64,000 bases of DNA from CAIWXH01 sp964555675 (GTDB lineage: Bacteria; Chloroflexota; Chloroflexia; Chloroflexales; Chloroflexaceae). This document shows positions 1 to 9,371 of the stretch, in pieces (the first letter of the stretch is position 1; each line of letters opens with the position of its first letter). The notes under the pieces are model-generated. The model was not told the origin of the DNA. It saw nothing but the letters and a program-made list of their open reading frames with translations, and did not search any database. The DNA is taken from positions 1-64,000 of the forward strand of contig CAZKTU010000006.1 of NCBI GenBank assembly GCA_964555675.1, read 5' to 3'. The translations under genes were made by a program, and so were the position numbers.

Positions 1-788
1 TGCTCGGCGAGCCAGTTGGTCTGCCCGGCGTCGAGGCGGGCGAGGATGGCCTTGGGGATGTAGGCCCGCAGCGTGTCGGCCATGGCGGGTACGAGGGCGG
101 GTTGGGCGAGGGCGCTCATCGGCATGGGCTCGACGAGGCTCAGCAGGCGCACTGCGCCCGAGGGCAGGCTCTCGCCGATGCAGGCCTCGGCGACCAGGGG
201 CCATGCCTCGGCGGCGACCACCACCTCGCCCGAGTGAGCCTCGGCCTCGGCGCGGCCGGTCTGGCTCAGGGCCTCGCCGGTCACCAGCAGCTCCCAGCGG
301 CCGAAGATGCCGCCGAGGTGCATGATCGTCACATCGCCCGCGCCGACGCCCACGCGCACCTTCAGGGCGGGGAGGACGCCGCCCTGCTCGAGCGCGCCCC
401 AGGCCTCGGGCGCCGTCATCATCTGCACGGACTGGCCGCACTGCACGGCTCGCCGGGTCAGCAGCGGCAGCGGCTCGGGGCCGTACCAGAGGGCCAGGAG
501 CCCATCGCCGGCGAACTTGACCACATCGCCGCCATGGCTCATCACCACGCCGACCAGCTGCCCGAAGTAGAGGTCGAGGATACGGGTCAGCTCCTCGGCG
601 CCGGCGGGGCTGTGTTGGGCGAGGTGCTCGGTGAGGGCGGTGAAGCCCGACAGGTCGGCGATCAGGACGGCAGCCGGGAAGCGCTCGACCGAGGGGGCCA
701 GGGTGGCGCCCACGTCGGCGGTCATGCGGCGCAGGATCAGCGCCGGGACATAACTGGCAAGCTCTTCAAGCGAGGCCGTCGAGATCAT
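1..788 (-). CDS. Class III adenylate/guanylate cyclase, soluble-AC-like (3' part cut by window edge)
   Basis: Reading the minus strand from the ATG at 788 gives an open frame running off the left edge with no stop. The product has a class III nucleotidyl cyclase domain: the metal-binding segment AVLIADLSGFTALTEHL (first Asp at residue 45) and the second Asp in KFAGDGLLALW (about residue 95). The text then reaches a linker ending in TNWLAE. In soluble-adenylate-cyclase-like multidomain proteins this linker precedes a second cyclase domain, an AAA ATPase and TPRs, so the rest probably lies outside the window. The likely role is cyclic nucleotide signalling in the cytoplasm; the substrate (ATP or GTP) is not decided here. 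Divergent to the fbp operon. Confidence 0.8.
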   Translation of the reverse strand, partial: MISTASLEELASYVPALILRRMTADVGATLAPSVERFPAAVLIADLSGFTALTEHLAQHSPAGAEELTRILDLYFGQLVGVVMSHGGDVVKFAGDGLLALWYGPEPLPLLTRRAVQCGQSVQMMTAPEAWGALEQGGVLPALKVRVGVGAGDVTIMHLGGIFGRWELLVTGEALSQTGRAEAEAHSGEVVVAAEAWPLVAEACIGESLPSGAVRLLSLVEPMPMSALAQPALVPAMADTLRAYIPKAILARLDAGQTNWLAE

Positions 789-966
789 GGGAGTCGCCCC
801 GTCGTCGGAGTGAGGGCGCCCTAGAGACAGCAAACGGGGGCTGATGCCCCCGGAGACCTGATTGTCAGTTCGTGAATGTGGCTATAGAGAATACTCCAAC
901 TTGCGCACTCGCGCAAGGCGCAGCGCTTTGGGGCCTGCCTACGCAACGTAGTTGTGATTTTGCAAC

Positions 967-990
967 TTTTCCAAGCAAAAGGTTGGAAAA
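967..990. promoter_or_regulatory. Perfect inverted repeat, candidate operator of fbpA
   Basis: TTTTCCAA (967-974) and TTGGAAAA (983-990) form a perfect 8-bp inverted repeat with 8-nt spacing, ending 6 nt upstream of the -35 box of the fbpA promoter. The position suits an activator or repressor. It does not resemble the Fur box consensus as I know it, so the regulator is unknown. Confidence 0.45.
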
Positions 991-996
991 TTAGAC

Positions 997-1025
997 TTGA
1001 CCCATGCCAGGGGTTAGCTTATACT
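997..1025 (+). promoter_or_regulatory. Sigma-70-type promoter of the fbp operon
   Basis: TTGACC (997-1002), a 17-nt spacer and TATACT (1020-1025) form a near-consensus housekeeping promoter. It lies about 65 nt upstream of the fbpA ATG. Confidence 0.75.
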
Positions 1026-1091
1026 AACTCCCGCCCGGGCAATCTTGTGCGGCCCTTCACACAAAACCCCTTGCTGGAAAGGACCCCGCGT

Positions 1092-2153
1092 ATGCGGCTC
1101 AGCCGTCAAACGCTGCTGGCGCCCCTGCTCGCCCTGCTCCTGGCCTCCTGCGGCAACCAGCCTGCCGCCCAGCCCACGATTGCTCCGGCCCCCGAGGCCC
1201 AGCCCACAGCCGCGGCCGATGGCGAGCGCAAGCTCGTGGTCTACTCGGGCCGCAGCGAGAGCCTGGTGGCCCCCCTCTTCAAGCAGTTCAGCGAGGCGAC
1301 CGGGATCGCCATCGAGGCCCGCTACGGTGACACGGCCGAGCTCGCGGCGACCATTCTCGAAGAGGGCGCGAACAGCCCCGCCGACCTCTTCTTCGCTCAG
1401 GATGCCGGGGCCCTCGGGGCCCTCGACGCCGCCGGCCTGCTGGCGCCGCTGCCCCAGACCGCCCTCGACGCCGTCGAGCCGCGCTTCCGCTCGTCGCAGG
1501 GCGACTGGGTCGGCGTGAGCGGGCGCGCCCGCGTGGTCGTCTACAATACCGCCAAGCTGAAGGAAGACGACTTGCCGGCCTCAATCACCGGCTTCGCCGC
1601 CCCCGAGTGGCAGGGTCGCGTCGGCTGGGCGCCCACCAACGGCTCGTTCCAGGCCTTCATCACCGCTATGCGTGTGCAGCTCGGCGAGGAAGCCGCCCGC
1701 AAGTGGCTCGAGGACATGGTCGCCAACGAGACGAAGCTCTACGAGGGCAACGCCGCCATCGTCAACGCCGTCGCCGCGGGCGAGATCGATGTGGGCTTCG
1801 TCAACCACTATTACATTTACCAGATCCAGAACGAGACCGGCAACACCCTCGAGGCCGCCAACTACTACCCGCAGGACGGCGACGTCGGCGCCTTGATCAA
1901 CATCGCCGGCGCGGGCATCCTGAAGACCGCGAAGAACGCCGAGACGGCCCAGGAGCTCGTCAGCTACCTGCTCTCCACTGATGGGCAGACCTACTTCGCG
2001 CAGAAGACCTTCGAGTACCCCCTGGCGGCCGGTGTGCAGCCCGACCCGCGGCTGCGCCCCCTGAGCGAGATCAAGACGCCCGACCTCGACCTGAATAACC
2101 TGAGCGACCTCCAGGGCACCTTGAAGCTGCTCCAGGACGTAGGCGCGCTCTAG
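1092..2153 (+). CDS. fbpA: Iron(III) ABC transporter substrate-binding lipoprotein
   Basis: Family 1 extracellular solute-binding protein of the FbpA/FutA type, which captures ferric iron outside the membrane and delivers it to FbpB. The chosen ATG has a GGAAAGGA ribosome site just upstream and begins a lipoprotein signal (residues 1-20, lipobox LASC, Cys20). An in-frame start at 954 would put 46 residues before the signal peptide and lies upstream of the promoter, so it is rejected. The adjacent tyrosines in VNHYYIYQ (Tyr240, Tyr241) match the paired Tyr iron ligands of the family. 353 residues is normal. First gene of fbpABC. Iron as substrate is inferred from family similarity. Confidence 0.88.
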   Translation: MRLSRQTLLAPLLALLLASCGNQPAAQPTIAPAPEAQPTAAADGERKLVVYSGRSESLVAPLFKQFSEATGIAIEARYGDTAELAATILEEGANSPADLFFAQDAGALGALDAAGLLAPLPQTALDAVEPRFRSSQGDWVGVSGRARVVVYNTAKLKEDDLPASITGFAAPEWQGRVGWAPTNGSFQAFITAMRVQLGEEAARKWLEDMVANETKLYEGNAAIVNAVAAGEIDVGFVNHYYIYQIQNETGNTLEAANYYPQDGDVGALINIAGAGILKTAKNAETAQELVSYLLSTDGQTYFAQKTFEYPLAAGVQPDPRLRPLSEIKTPDLDLNNLSDLQGTLKLLQDVGAL

Positions 2154-2228
2154 CCCAGGCGGCAGGAGCGGGGGCTACGCCAGGCGCTGAAGCCCGTAGT
2201 CTCCCGCTTCTGCACCTGCTTCTGCATT

Positions 2229-3841
2229 ATGGCCACGCTGGACTCGGCCCTCGCCCTTCCCAAGCCCGCCGCTCGCCGTCGGAAGGCCCGCCCATGGCTG
2301 CTGATCGCCCTGAGCGCCGTCATGGTCGCCCTGGTGGTGCTGCCCCTGGCCTACCTGGCTTTGCGCGCCGCGGGCGCGGGCCCCGAGGCCTGGGCGACCC
2401 TGATCAGGCCTCGCACCCTCGGCGTGTTCGTCGGCAGCGCCGCCCTCGCCCTCGGCGTGGCCGCCCTGAGCACCCTGCTGGCCGTGCCCGTGGCCTGGCT
2501 GACCGTGGCCACAGACCTGCCGATGCGCCGCTTCTGGTCCGTCGCGACCCTGCTGCCCCTGGCCGTGCCCTCGTACATCGCCGGCTTCGCCATCATCGCC
2601 GTCCTCGGGCCCAGAGGTATGCTCCAGCAGCTCCTGGCGCCCCTGGGCGTCGAGCGGCTGCCCTCGATCTACGGCTTCGGCGGGGCCCTGCTGGCCCTGA
2701 CCCTCTGCAGCTACCCGTATGTGCTGCTCACCGTGCGGGCCGCCCTGAACCGCTGCGACCCGGCCATCGAAGAGGCGGCCCGCAGCATGGGCGATAGCCC
2801 CCTCAAAGTCTGCTTCCGCGTGCTGCTGCCCCAGTTGCGCCCCGCGATCGCCGTGGGCGGCCTGCTGGTGGCCCTTTACAGCCTGAGCGACTTCGGCGCG
2901 GTCTCGCTGCTGCAGTTCGACTCGTTCACGCGGGCGATCTATGTGCAGTACCGCGGCTCGTTCGACCGCAGCGGCGCGGCCCTGCTCTCGCTGCTGCTCG
3001 TGGCCCTGACGATCGGCCTGATGGCCCTCGAGCACGTGATCCGCGGCCGCCCCAGCATGAGCCGCACGAACTGCGCCGTTGCGCGTCCGCGCCGCCCCGT
3101 GGCCCTCGGGCCGTGGCGCTGGCTGGCCCTGGCCTACTGTGGCGCCCTGACCCTCCTCGGCGTCGGCATGCCCCTGGGCGCCCTGCTCTACTGGCTCGCC
3201 CGCGGCCTTGCCAACGGCCAAGAGCTCGACTCGCTCTGGCGGGCCACCGGCAACTCGGTCATGGCCGCCGGCCTGGCCGCCGCCCTCACGGTGCTCTGCG
3301 CGCTGCCGCTGGCGCTCCTCGTGGTGCGCTACCCCGGTCGCCTGAGCAGGCTGATCGAGCGCGGGGCCTACCTCGGCTACGCACTGCCGGGGCTTGTGGT
3401 GGCCCTGGCCCTGGTCTTCTTCGGCGCCAACTTCGCGCCCTTCCTCTACCAGACCCTGGCGATGCTGCTGATCGGCTACACGGTGCGCTTCCTGCCCCAG
3501 GCCGCCGGTAGCCTGCGCACGACCCTCCACCAGATCAACCCCCGCGTCGAAGAGGCCGCCCGCTCGCTGGGCCGGCGCCCCTTCGGCGTGCTCACCAGCG
3601 TCACCGCGCCGCTGCTCGCGCCGGGCATCCTCGCCGGCGCCGCCCTGGTCTTCCTCACGACGATCAAGGAGCTGCCGACCACGCTGCTGCTCGGTCCCAC
3701 GGGCTTCCCGACCCTGGCCACCCTGGTCTGGAGCGCCAGCTCGGAGGCGATGTTCGCCCGCGCCGCCGCCCCGGCACTGTTACTCTTACTGATCTCGGCT
3801 CTGGCAATGGCCCTGATGATCGCCCAGGAGCGCGTCGTCGA

Positions 3842-3845
<4 letters not shown>
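2229..3845 (+). CDS. fbpB: Iron(III) ABC transporter permease with two fused permease domains
   Basis: 538-residue inner-membrane permease of the FbpB/ThiP type, with two homologous binding-protein-dependent permease domains in one chain and about 12 membrane segments. Each half carries an EAA loop for docking the ATPase: EEAARSMGDSP (about residue 180) and EEAARSLGRRP (about 440). A basic stretch (ARRRKARP) precedes the first membrane helix. No clear Shine-Dalgarno is seen before the ATG. It follows fbpA by 75 nt, and the spacer can fold into an imperfect hairpin (about 2169-2212) that might damp downstream expression relative to the binding protein. It overlaps the next gene by 4 nt (ATGA). 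Confidence 0.88.
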
Positions 3846-4927
<1,082 letters not shown>

Positions 4928-4964
4928 GGGCGCGCCGGCACGCTTCTTGCCCTCTGCCGCCAGC

Positions 4965-6257
4965 ATGGACACCCTCGAGACGGCATCTGGCGCAGCAACG
5001 CGCCCGCGACCACTGCGCGAGACAGCCCTGGCCACCCTGGTGGTCCTGCTTGTGCTGCTCGCCTTCGCCCTGATCCTCGGCCTGCGCAACGTGCTCGTGA
5101 GCGTGTTCCTTGGCCTGCTGCTCGCCACGGCTTTGCGCCCGGTGATGGGCCGCCTGCGCGAGGGGCGGCTGCCGCGCTTTCTGGCCGCGAGTGGCTCGAT
5201 CCTGTTGTTGATCGCCCTGGTGGTCGGCTTTCTGGTGCTGGTGGTGCCGGTCGTCGCCGGCCAGGCCGACACGATCGCCCGGGCTGCGCCGGCCCTCTAC
5301 GCTGGCGTGCGCGGCTGGCTGCTCGAATCGCGCTTCCGCCTCTTTCGCCAGCTGGGCTACCGCCTCGAGCCCGAGCTCACCCTCGGCGGGGCGCCGGGCG
5401 CCGACCCACCCTGGTCGCAGATGCTGCCGACCCTCTCCATGGCGGGCTACTTGAGCTTCGTGGTCATCTGCACGGTCGTCTTCGCCTACTACTGGCTGCT
5501 GTACCGCGAGCGTTCGGTGCGCGGCCTGCTGCTGCTGCTGCCGATGGAGCGCCGCGCGGCCGCCGAGCGACTCTGGCTCGAGATCGAGGGTCGCCTGGGC
5601 GACTATCTGCGCGGCCAGTTTATCCTGGCCGTGGTGGTCGGCGTGCTCTCGCTGGTCGGCTTCTGGATCGCCGGCGTGCCCTTCGCGCTGTTGCTCGCCG
5701 TCATGGCCGGGGTGTTCGAGCTGGTGCCGTTTATTGGCCCCTTTATCTCGACCGGCGTCGCCATGGCGGTTGGCTTCAGCGAGAGCCCACAGACGGCCCT
5801 CGCAGCCCTGATCGTCGGCCTGATTGTCCAGCAGTTCGAGAATAATATCCTGGCCCCGCGGGTCATGGACGAGACGGTCGGGATCAGCCCTGTGGTGACG
5901 CTGCTGGCCTTCGTGGGCTTCGGGGCCCTCTTCGGCCCCGCCGGCGCGCTGCTGGCCATCCCCCTGGCGGCCGCCCTGCAGGTGCTGTTCGGCGCCTGGC
6001 TCTCGCGCAACGCGACCCACGAAGAGGCGGCGCCCGGCGGCCGGACCATGGTCGATAAGCTGCGCTACGATGCCCGCGTCCTCGTCGCCGATATCGCCGG
6101 CCATCTGCGCCACAAGGAGGCCGCCGTAGAGGCCGCGGTCGACGCGCCCGAGGAGGCCCTCGAGCAGATCCTCCACGAGCTCGAAGGCCTCCTCGCCGGC
6201 GACGAGACGCAGGTCGAGACACAGGCCGCGGGCGCGACCCTGGAGGTAGGACGATGA
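4965..6257 (+). CDS. AI-2E family transporter (first of a tandem pair)
   Basis: 430-residue integral membrane protein of the AI-2E/PerM/UPF0118 family, whose members are linked to export of small molecules, ion antiport or quorum-signal handling. About eight hydrophobic segments are visible, with family-type stretches such as GVFELVPFIGPFIS (about 255) and a conserved QQFENNILAPRVM segment. A charged, cytoplasmic-looking C-terminal tail (about 360-430) is rich in Glu and Ala. The start at 4965 is preferred because upstream in-frame codons overlap fbpC in another frame and encode no recognisable protein. It begins 37 nt after fbpC, so it may be co-transcribed. The substrate is unknown. Confidence 0.82.
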   Translation: MDTLETASGAATRPRPLRETALATLVVLLVLLAFALILGLRNVLVSVFLGLLLATALRPVMGRLREGRLPRFLAASGSILLLIALVVGFLVLVVPVVAGQADTIARAAPALYAGVRGWLLESRFRLFRQLGYRLEPELTLGGAPGADPPWSQMLPTLSMAGYLSFVVICTVVFAYYWLLYRERSVRGLLLLLPMERRAAAERLWLEIEGRLGDYLRGQFILAVVVGVLSLVGFWIAGVPFALLLAVMAGVFELVPFIGPFISTGVAMAVGFSESPQTALAALIVGLIVQQFENNILAPRVMDETVGISPVVTLLAFVGFGALFGPAGALLAIPLAAALQVLFGAWLSRNATHEEAAPGGRTMVDKLRYDARVLVADIAGHLRHKEAAVEAAVDAPEEALEQILHELEGLLAGDETQVETQAAGATLEVGR

Positions 6258-7423
6258 GCCCCAGACTGGTCGCACTACGCGCCGCGACGGTGCTCGGCAT
6301 CGTCCTGGCGGCCCTGGCCCTCTGGCAGATGCGCGAGGCGGTGCAGCTGCTGGCCGTCGCCGTCGCCGTCTCGGCCGGCCTGACGCCCCTGGTGCAGCGC
6401 CTCGGCGCGCGCGGCATGCCCAGGCGCCGCGCCGCCGCCCTGGTGTTCGGGGGCGGGCTGCTCGCCATCCTGGCTATCGGCGCGGGGCTTGGCTTCTTGC
6501 TGACCTATGACCTGGCCCAGCTGATTGACCTGCTGCCCTTCTGGTACGCCCGGGCCCGCGACCTGGTGGTCTCAGGCGGGGGCTGGCCCGCCCGCGTGGC
6601 CGAGAGCCTGCCGTCAAGCACTGCGCTCAATGGGGCCTTGCTCGGCGGCGAGCTCGACCTGGGCGCGGCCATGCTCGGGCTAGCCCTGCAGCTGCTGACC
6701 CTGACGGCCCTGACCCTTGGCGCGGCCGCCCTCGGCTTCTACTGGCTGCTGGATGAGCAGCGCATCACCCGCCTCTGGCTCTCGCTGCTGCCAGTGGGCG
6801 CCAGGGCGCGCGTGCGGGCCCTGGGCACGGCCATTTACACCGAGGTTGGCATCTACGTGCGCGGCGTAGCCGTGATGGTGCTGCTGTCGACCCTGGCTCT
6901 GCTGCTGATCTACAAACTCGCCGGGGTGCCGGGGGCGAGCGCCCTGGCCGTGGCGGGCGGGGTCGCACAGATCGTGCCCCTGCTCGGGCCGGCTCTGGCC
7001 CTCATCCCGGCGGTCCTGGTGGTCCTGGCCCAAGGCGGCCCCGCGGCCACGGTGGCGCTGGCGGTGTCGATCGTGGCCGTGGCCGCCATCAGGCTGCTGG
7101 TGGCGCCACGGCTGCTCAAGGGCGGCATCAGCGTCAACCCGCTCCTGGTTGTGGTGGTGATCATGGCCCTGGCCGAGCTGGGCGGCATCCCGCTGATCCT
7201 GCTGGCCCCGCCCCTGGCCGCCGCCCTGCAGGCTGCCACGCGGGCCCTGGTCGAGATCGGGCGCAGCGAGGCCGGCCGGACGCCGGCCGCCCAGATTGAC
7301 GAGCTGGAGGAGCGCCTCGGCAAGGTGGCCGAGGCCGCCGCCGATACACCCGAGGCCAGGCGCGTACAGGCCCTGGTCGAGCGAGCGCGCGCCCTCCTGG
7401 CCGCCGCGCAGCGCACGACCTGA
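6254..7423 (+). CDS. AI-2E family transporter (second of a tandem pair)
   Basis: 389-residue membrane protein of the same family as its neighbour, overlapping it by 4 nt (ATGA), so the two are probably translated together. Family features include the central membrane block around VAQIVPLLGPALALIPA (about 235-250) and the final hydrophobic pair before a coiled, Arg/Glu-rich tail (about 345-389). The two proteins are clearly diverged rather than recent duplicates. Tandem, overlapping AI-2E genes may form a hetero-oligomer (inference). An intrinsic terminator follows at 7469. Confidence 0.8.
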   Translation: MSPRLVALRAATVLGIVLAALALWQMREAVQLLAVAVAVSAGLTPLVQRLGARGMPRRRAAALVFGGGLLAILAIGAGLGFLLTYDLAQLIDLLPFWYARARDLVVSGGGWPARVAESLPSSTALNGALLGGELDLGAAMLGLALQLLTLTALTLGAAALGFYWLLDEQRITRLWLSLLPVGARARVRALGTAIYTEVGIYVRGVAVMVLLSTLALLLIYKLAGVPGASALAVAGGVAQIVPLLGPALALIPAVLVVLAQGGPAATVALAVSIVAVAAIRLLVAPRLLKGGISVNPLLVVVVIMALAELGGIPLILLAPPLAAALQAATRALVEIGRSEAGRTPAAQIDELEERLGKVAEAAADTPEARRVQALVERARALLAAAQRTT

Positions 7424-7468
7424 GCCGCGCAAAAACGCCCCGGCCGCTGCGTTCAATTCGGCACTGAC

Positions 7469-7507
7469 GGAGGTTACGGCGCGCCCGCGCCATAACCTCC
7501 TTTTTTT
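7469..7507 (+). terminator. Intrinsic terminator after the fbp/AI-2E operon
   Basis: GGAGGTTA (7469-7476) pairs with TAACCTCC (7493-7500). An inner GC-rich stem extends it with one mismatch, and seven T residues follow (7501-7507). Canonical rho-independent form, 45 nt after the stop codon. Confidence 0.9.
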
Positions 7508-7609
7508 GTCACATAACCAGGAGGTTGTCGCCCTCTACTATGGAGGCCCGGCGGGCTAGACTGGCCTCAGAAGAAGACCGGCAGTAGTAGAGCCACCAGG
7601 AGGCCAGCG

Positions 7610-8344
7610 ATGACCCAGCAGATGATGACGAGCCTGGCGCCCGCCCTCCGCCCGACCACCGGCGCCGCAGACGAGCCGCGCCTGATGGAGCTTGGCAGCC
7701 TGGCCCGCCGGGCCCTCGCCGAGAGCCGCCGCTTCTACCGGCACGAAGAGTACGACTCGCGCTACGCTTACGAGCTGTTCCGCCGGGCCCTGGTCGAGCG
7801 CGACGATATGGCCTGGGGCCACATCTTCGAGCAGTACACCCCCTTGGTCGAGCACTGGGTTCGCCGGACGGGCGCCTTCACGGTCAGCGGCGAGAGCAGC
7901 GACTTCTTCGTCAGCGCCGCCTTCACGCGCTTCTGGCGCGCCATTCCGGCCGCCCGCTTCAGCTCCTTCCCCAGCCTGGCCTCGCTGCTCAACTATCTGC
8001 GCCGCTGCGCCACCTGCGTGGTGATCGACACCGCCCGCTCGCAGTCGTACGCCGAGCTGCTGCCCGAGGAGTGCGTCAACTGGAACGACCAGCGCCTCGG
8101 CCACGCCGACGAGGAGGCCACCGAGCAGGTCAGCCGCGAGGAGTTCTGGGGCCTGGTCGACCAGCTGCTCACCTGCGAGGCCGAGCGCGTGCTGATCAAG
8201 TGCTCGTTCCTGCTCGGGATGAAGCCGGGCGATATCTTCGCCCGCCACGGCAATCTGTTCGCCGGGGTCGAAGAGGTCTATACCCTCAAGCGCTCGGTGC
8301 TCACCCGGCTGCGCAAGAGCCCCGAGCTGCGCGGCCTGTACTAA
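7610..8344 (+). CDS. Orphan RNA polymerase sigma-factor-like protein
   Basis: 244-residue cytoplasmic protein. The middle region (about residues 55-150) resembles sigma region 2: an aromatic/acidic helix IFEQYTPLVEHWVRR, then FFVSAAFTRFWRAIP, then LASLLNYLRRCATCVVID. The C-terminal part resembles a divergent region 4 (EAERVLIKCSFLLGMKPGDIFARH, followed by a basic helix). This pattern is typical of divergent ECF-like sigma proteins in Chloroflexi. AGGAGG lies just before the ATG at 7610. No anti-sigma gene is adjacent. The promoter is not obvious. The function assignment is moderate because region 4 is weak. Confidence 0.6.
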   Translation: MTQQMMTSLAPALRPTTGAADEPRLMELGSLARRALAESRRFYRHEEYDSRYAYELFRRALVERDDMAWGHIFEQYTPLVEHWVRRTGAFTVSGESSDFFVSAAFTRFWRAIPAARFSSFPSLASLLNYLRRCATCVVIDTARSQSYAELLPEECVNWNDQRLGHADEEATEQVSREEFWGLVDQLLTCEAERVLIKCSFLLGMKPGDIFARHGNLFAGVEEVYTLKRSVLTRLRKSPELRGLY

Positions 8345-8368
8345 ACCTGACAGCGTGAGGATGGGCTT

Positions 8369-8414
8369 GGGGAGGCTTGGCCTCAAGAGGGGCGCGGGGA
8401 GGCTTGGCCTCCCC
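8369..8414. repeat. Two copies of a short palindromic intergenic repeat
   Basis: Copy A (8369-8384) is GGGGAGGCTTGGCCTC. Copy B (8396-8414) is the complete hairpin GGGGAGGCTTGGCCTCCCC, preceded by GGCGC and followed by GAAAA. A related copy is at 14653-14680. Copy B may also end transcription of the sigma-like gene, although no real T-tract follows. Confidence 0.6.
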
Positions 8415-8428
8415 GAAAAGGCTGCGCA

Positions 8429-8458
8429 TTGACAGGGGCCGGGTCGGCAGGCTATAGT
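8429..8458 (+). promoter_or_regulatory. Promoter of the IclR-family gene
   Basis: Consensus TTGACA (8429-8434), an 18-nt spacer and TATAGT (8453-8458), 68 nt upstream of the regulator ATG. Confidence 0.75.
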
Positions 8459-8469
8459 GCCCGTGATGG

Positions 8470-8484
8470 CGGAATGATTTTCCA
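8470..8484. promoter_or_regulatory. IclR-type operator in the regulator's own leader
   Basis: The sequence CGGAATGATTTTCCA keeps the GGAA-N5-TTCC arrangement of the published IclR consensus TGGAAATNATTTCCA. It lies 12-26 nt after the -10 box, a position suited to autorepression. A second, partly overlapping repeat TTCCA-N5-TGGAA spans 8480-8494. Confidence 0.6.
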
Positions 8485-8525
8485 TCCTGTGGAAGCGCCC
8501 TGAGCCTAGCCTGAAGCCTCCCCCT

Positions 8526-9299
8526 ATGGTCCAATCGCTCGACCGTGCCCTCGACGTGCTCGAGGCCCTCGCCGCCGGAGACGACGACGTCGGGCTCTCG
8601 CAGATCACCGAGCGCACCGGCCTGCCCCTCGGCACGGCACACCGCCTGCTGAGCAGCCTGGTGGCCCGCGGCTACGCCGCCCAGGACCGCGAGACGCGCC
8701 TGTACGGCCCCGGCCCGAAGCTGCTCGAGGTGGCCGCCCGCGCCGCCGCCAGCAGGCGCTTCGGCCTGAACCGGATTGCCCGGCCCTGCTTGCGTGACCT
8801 CACCGGGGCCACCGACGAGACCAGCAACCTGCTGGTGCTGCAAGGCGACGAGGGCGTCTACAGCGAGCAGGTAGCCAGCCCGCGCCTGGTGCGCATGTTC
8901 ACCGAGGTCGGCCAGCGCGTCCCCCTCTACTGCACCGGGGGTGGCAAGGCTATCCTGTCGGGCTTCCCCGAGGAGCAGCTCGAGGCCTATCTGGCCCGCA
9001 CTACTCTGCGCTCGTTCACCCCCAAGACGATCGCCACCCCCGAGGGGCTGCGGCGCGAGCTGGCCGAGGCCCACCTGCACGGCTTCGCCCTCGACGACGA
9101 GGAGCGCGAGGTCGGCGTCTGCTGCATCGCCGCGCCGATCTTCGACCGCCAGGGCCGCTGCGTGGCCGCCCTGAGTATCTCGGGGCCGACTACACGCATG
9201 AGCCGCGAGCGGGCCCTGAGCCTAGGCCCCCTCGTCCGCCAGGCCGCCAATACTTGCAGCGCCCAACTGGGCTTCCACCAGGACGGGCCCGCCACCTGA
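8526..9299 (+). CDS. IclR-family transcriptional regulator
   Basis: 257 residues with the standard IclR layout. An N-terminal winged helix-turn-helix spans about 1-65 (LSQITERTGLPLGTAHRLLS). The C-terminal effector-binding domain spans about 75-250, with the family block PLYCTGGGKAILSGF and the late stretch FDDEEREVGVCCIAAPIFD-like region near 195. IclR regulators usually bind small organic acids. The next gene encodes glycerate kinase, so the effector and target may belong to glyoxylate/glycerate metabolism (inference). The operator-like palindrome in its leader suggests autoregulation. Confidence 0.88.
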   Translation: MVQSLDRALDVLEALAAGDDDVGLSQITERTGLPLGTAHRLLSSLVARGYAAQDRETRLYGPGPKLLEVAARAAASRRFGLNRIARPCLRDLTGATDETSNLLVLQGDEGVYSEQVASPRLVRMFTEVGQRVPLYCTGGGKAILSGFPEEQLEAYLARTTLRSFTPKTIATPEGLRRELAEAHLHGFALDDEEREVGVCCIAAPIFDRQGRCVAALSISGPTTRMSRERALSLGPLVRQAANTCSAQLGFHQDGPAT

Positions 9300-9371
9300 G
9301 CGGCGCACGCCTCGGCCGCAGATCGTCGCAGCGCCGTAGAGGACGCAGCGTCCTATTGCCCCGGAGCGCCT

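Larger units (their letters stand above)
789..1091. other. Divergent intergenic region between cyclase and fbpA
   Basis: No gene seen. It contains a hairpin GGGGGC-TGAT-GCCCCC at 836-851, an inverted repeat TTGCGC-ACTC-GCGCAA at 901-916, an inverted repeat TTTTCCAA-N8-TTGGAAAA at 967-990, and the fbpA promoter at 997-1025. The region is more AT-rich than the flanking genes, as expected for a two-way control region. Confidence 0.6.

Noticed and set aside
2175..3530. Minus-strand open frame opposite fbpB
   Set aside because: Repetitive Gly/Gln/Glu text; fbpB on the plus strand has EAA loops and membrane helices.
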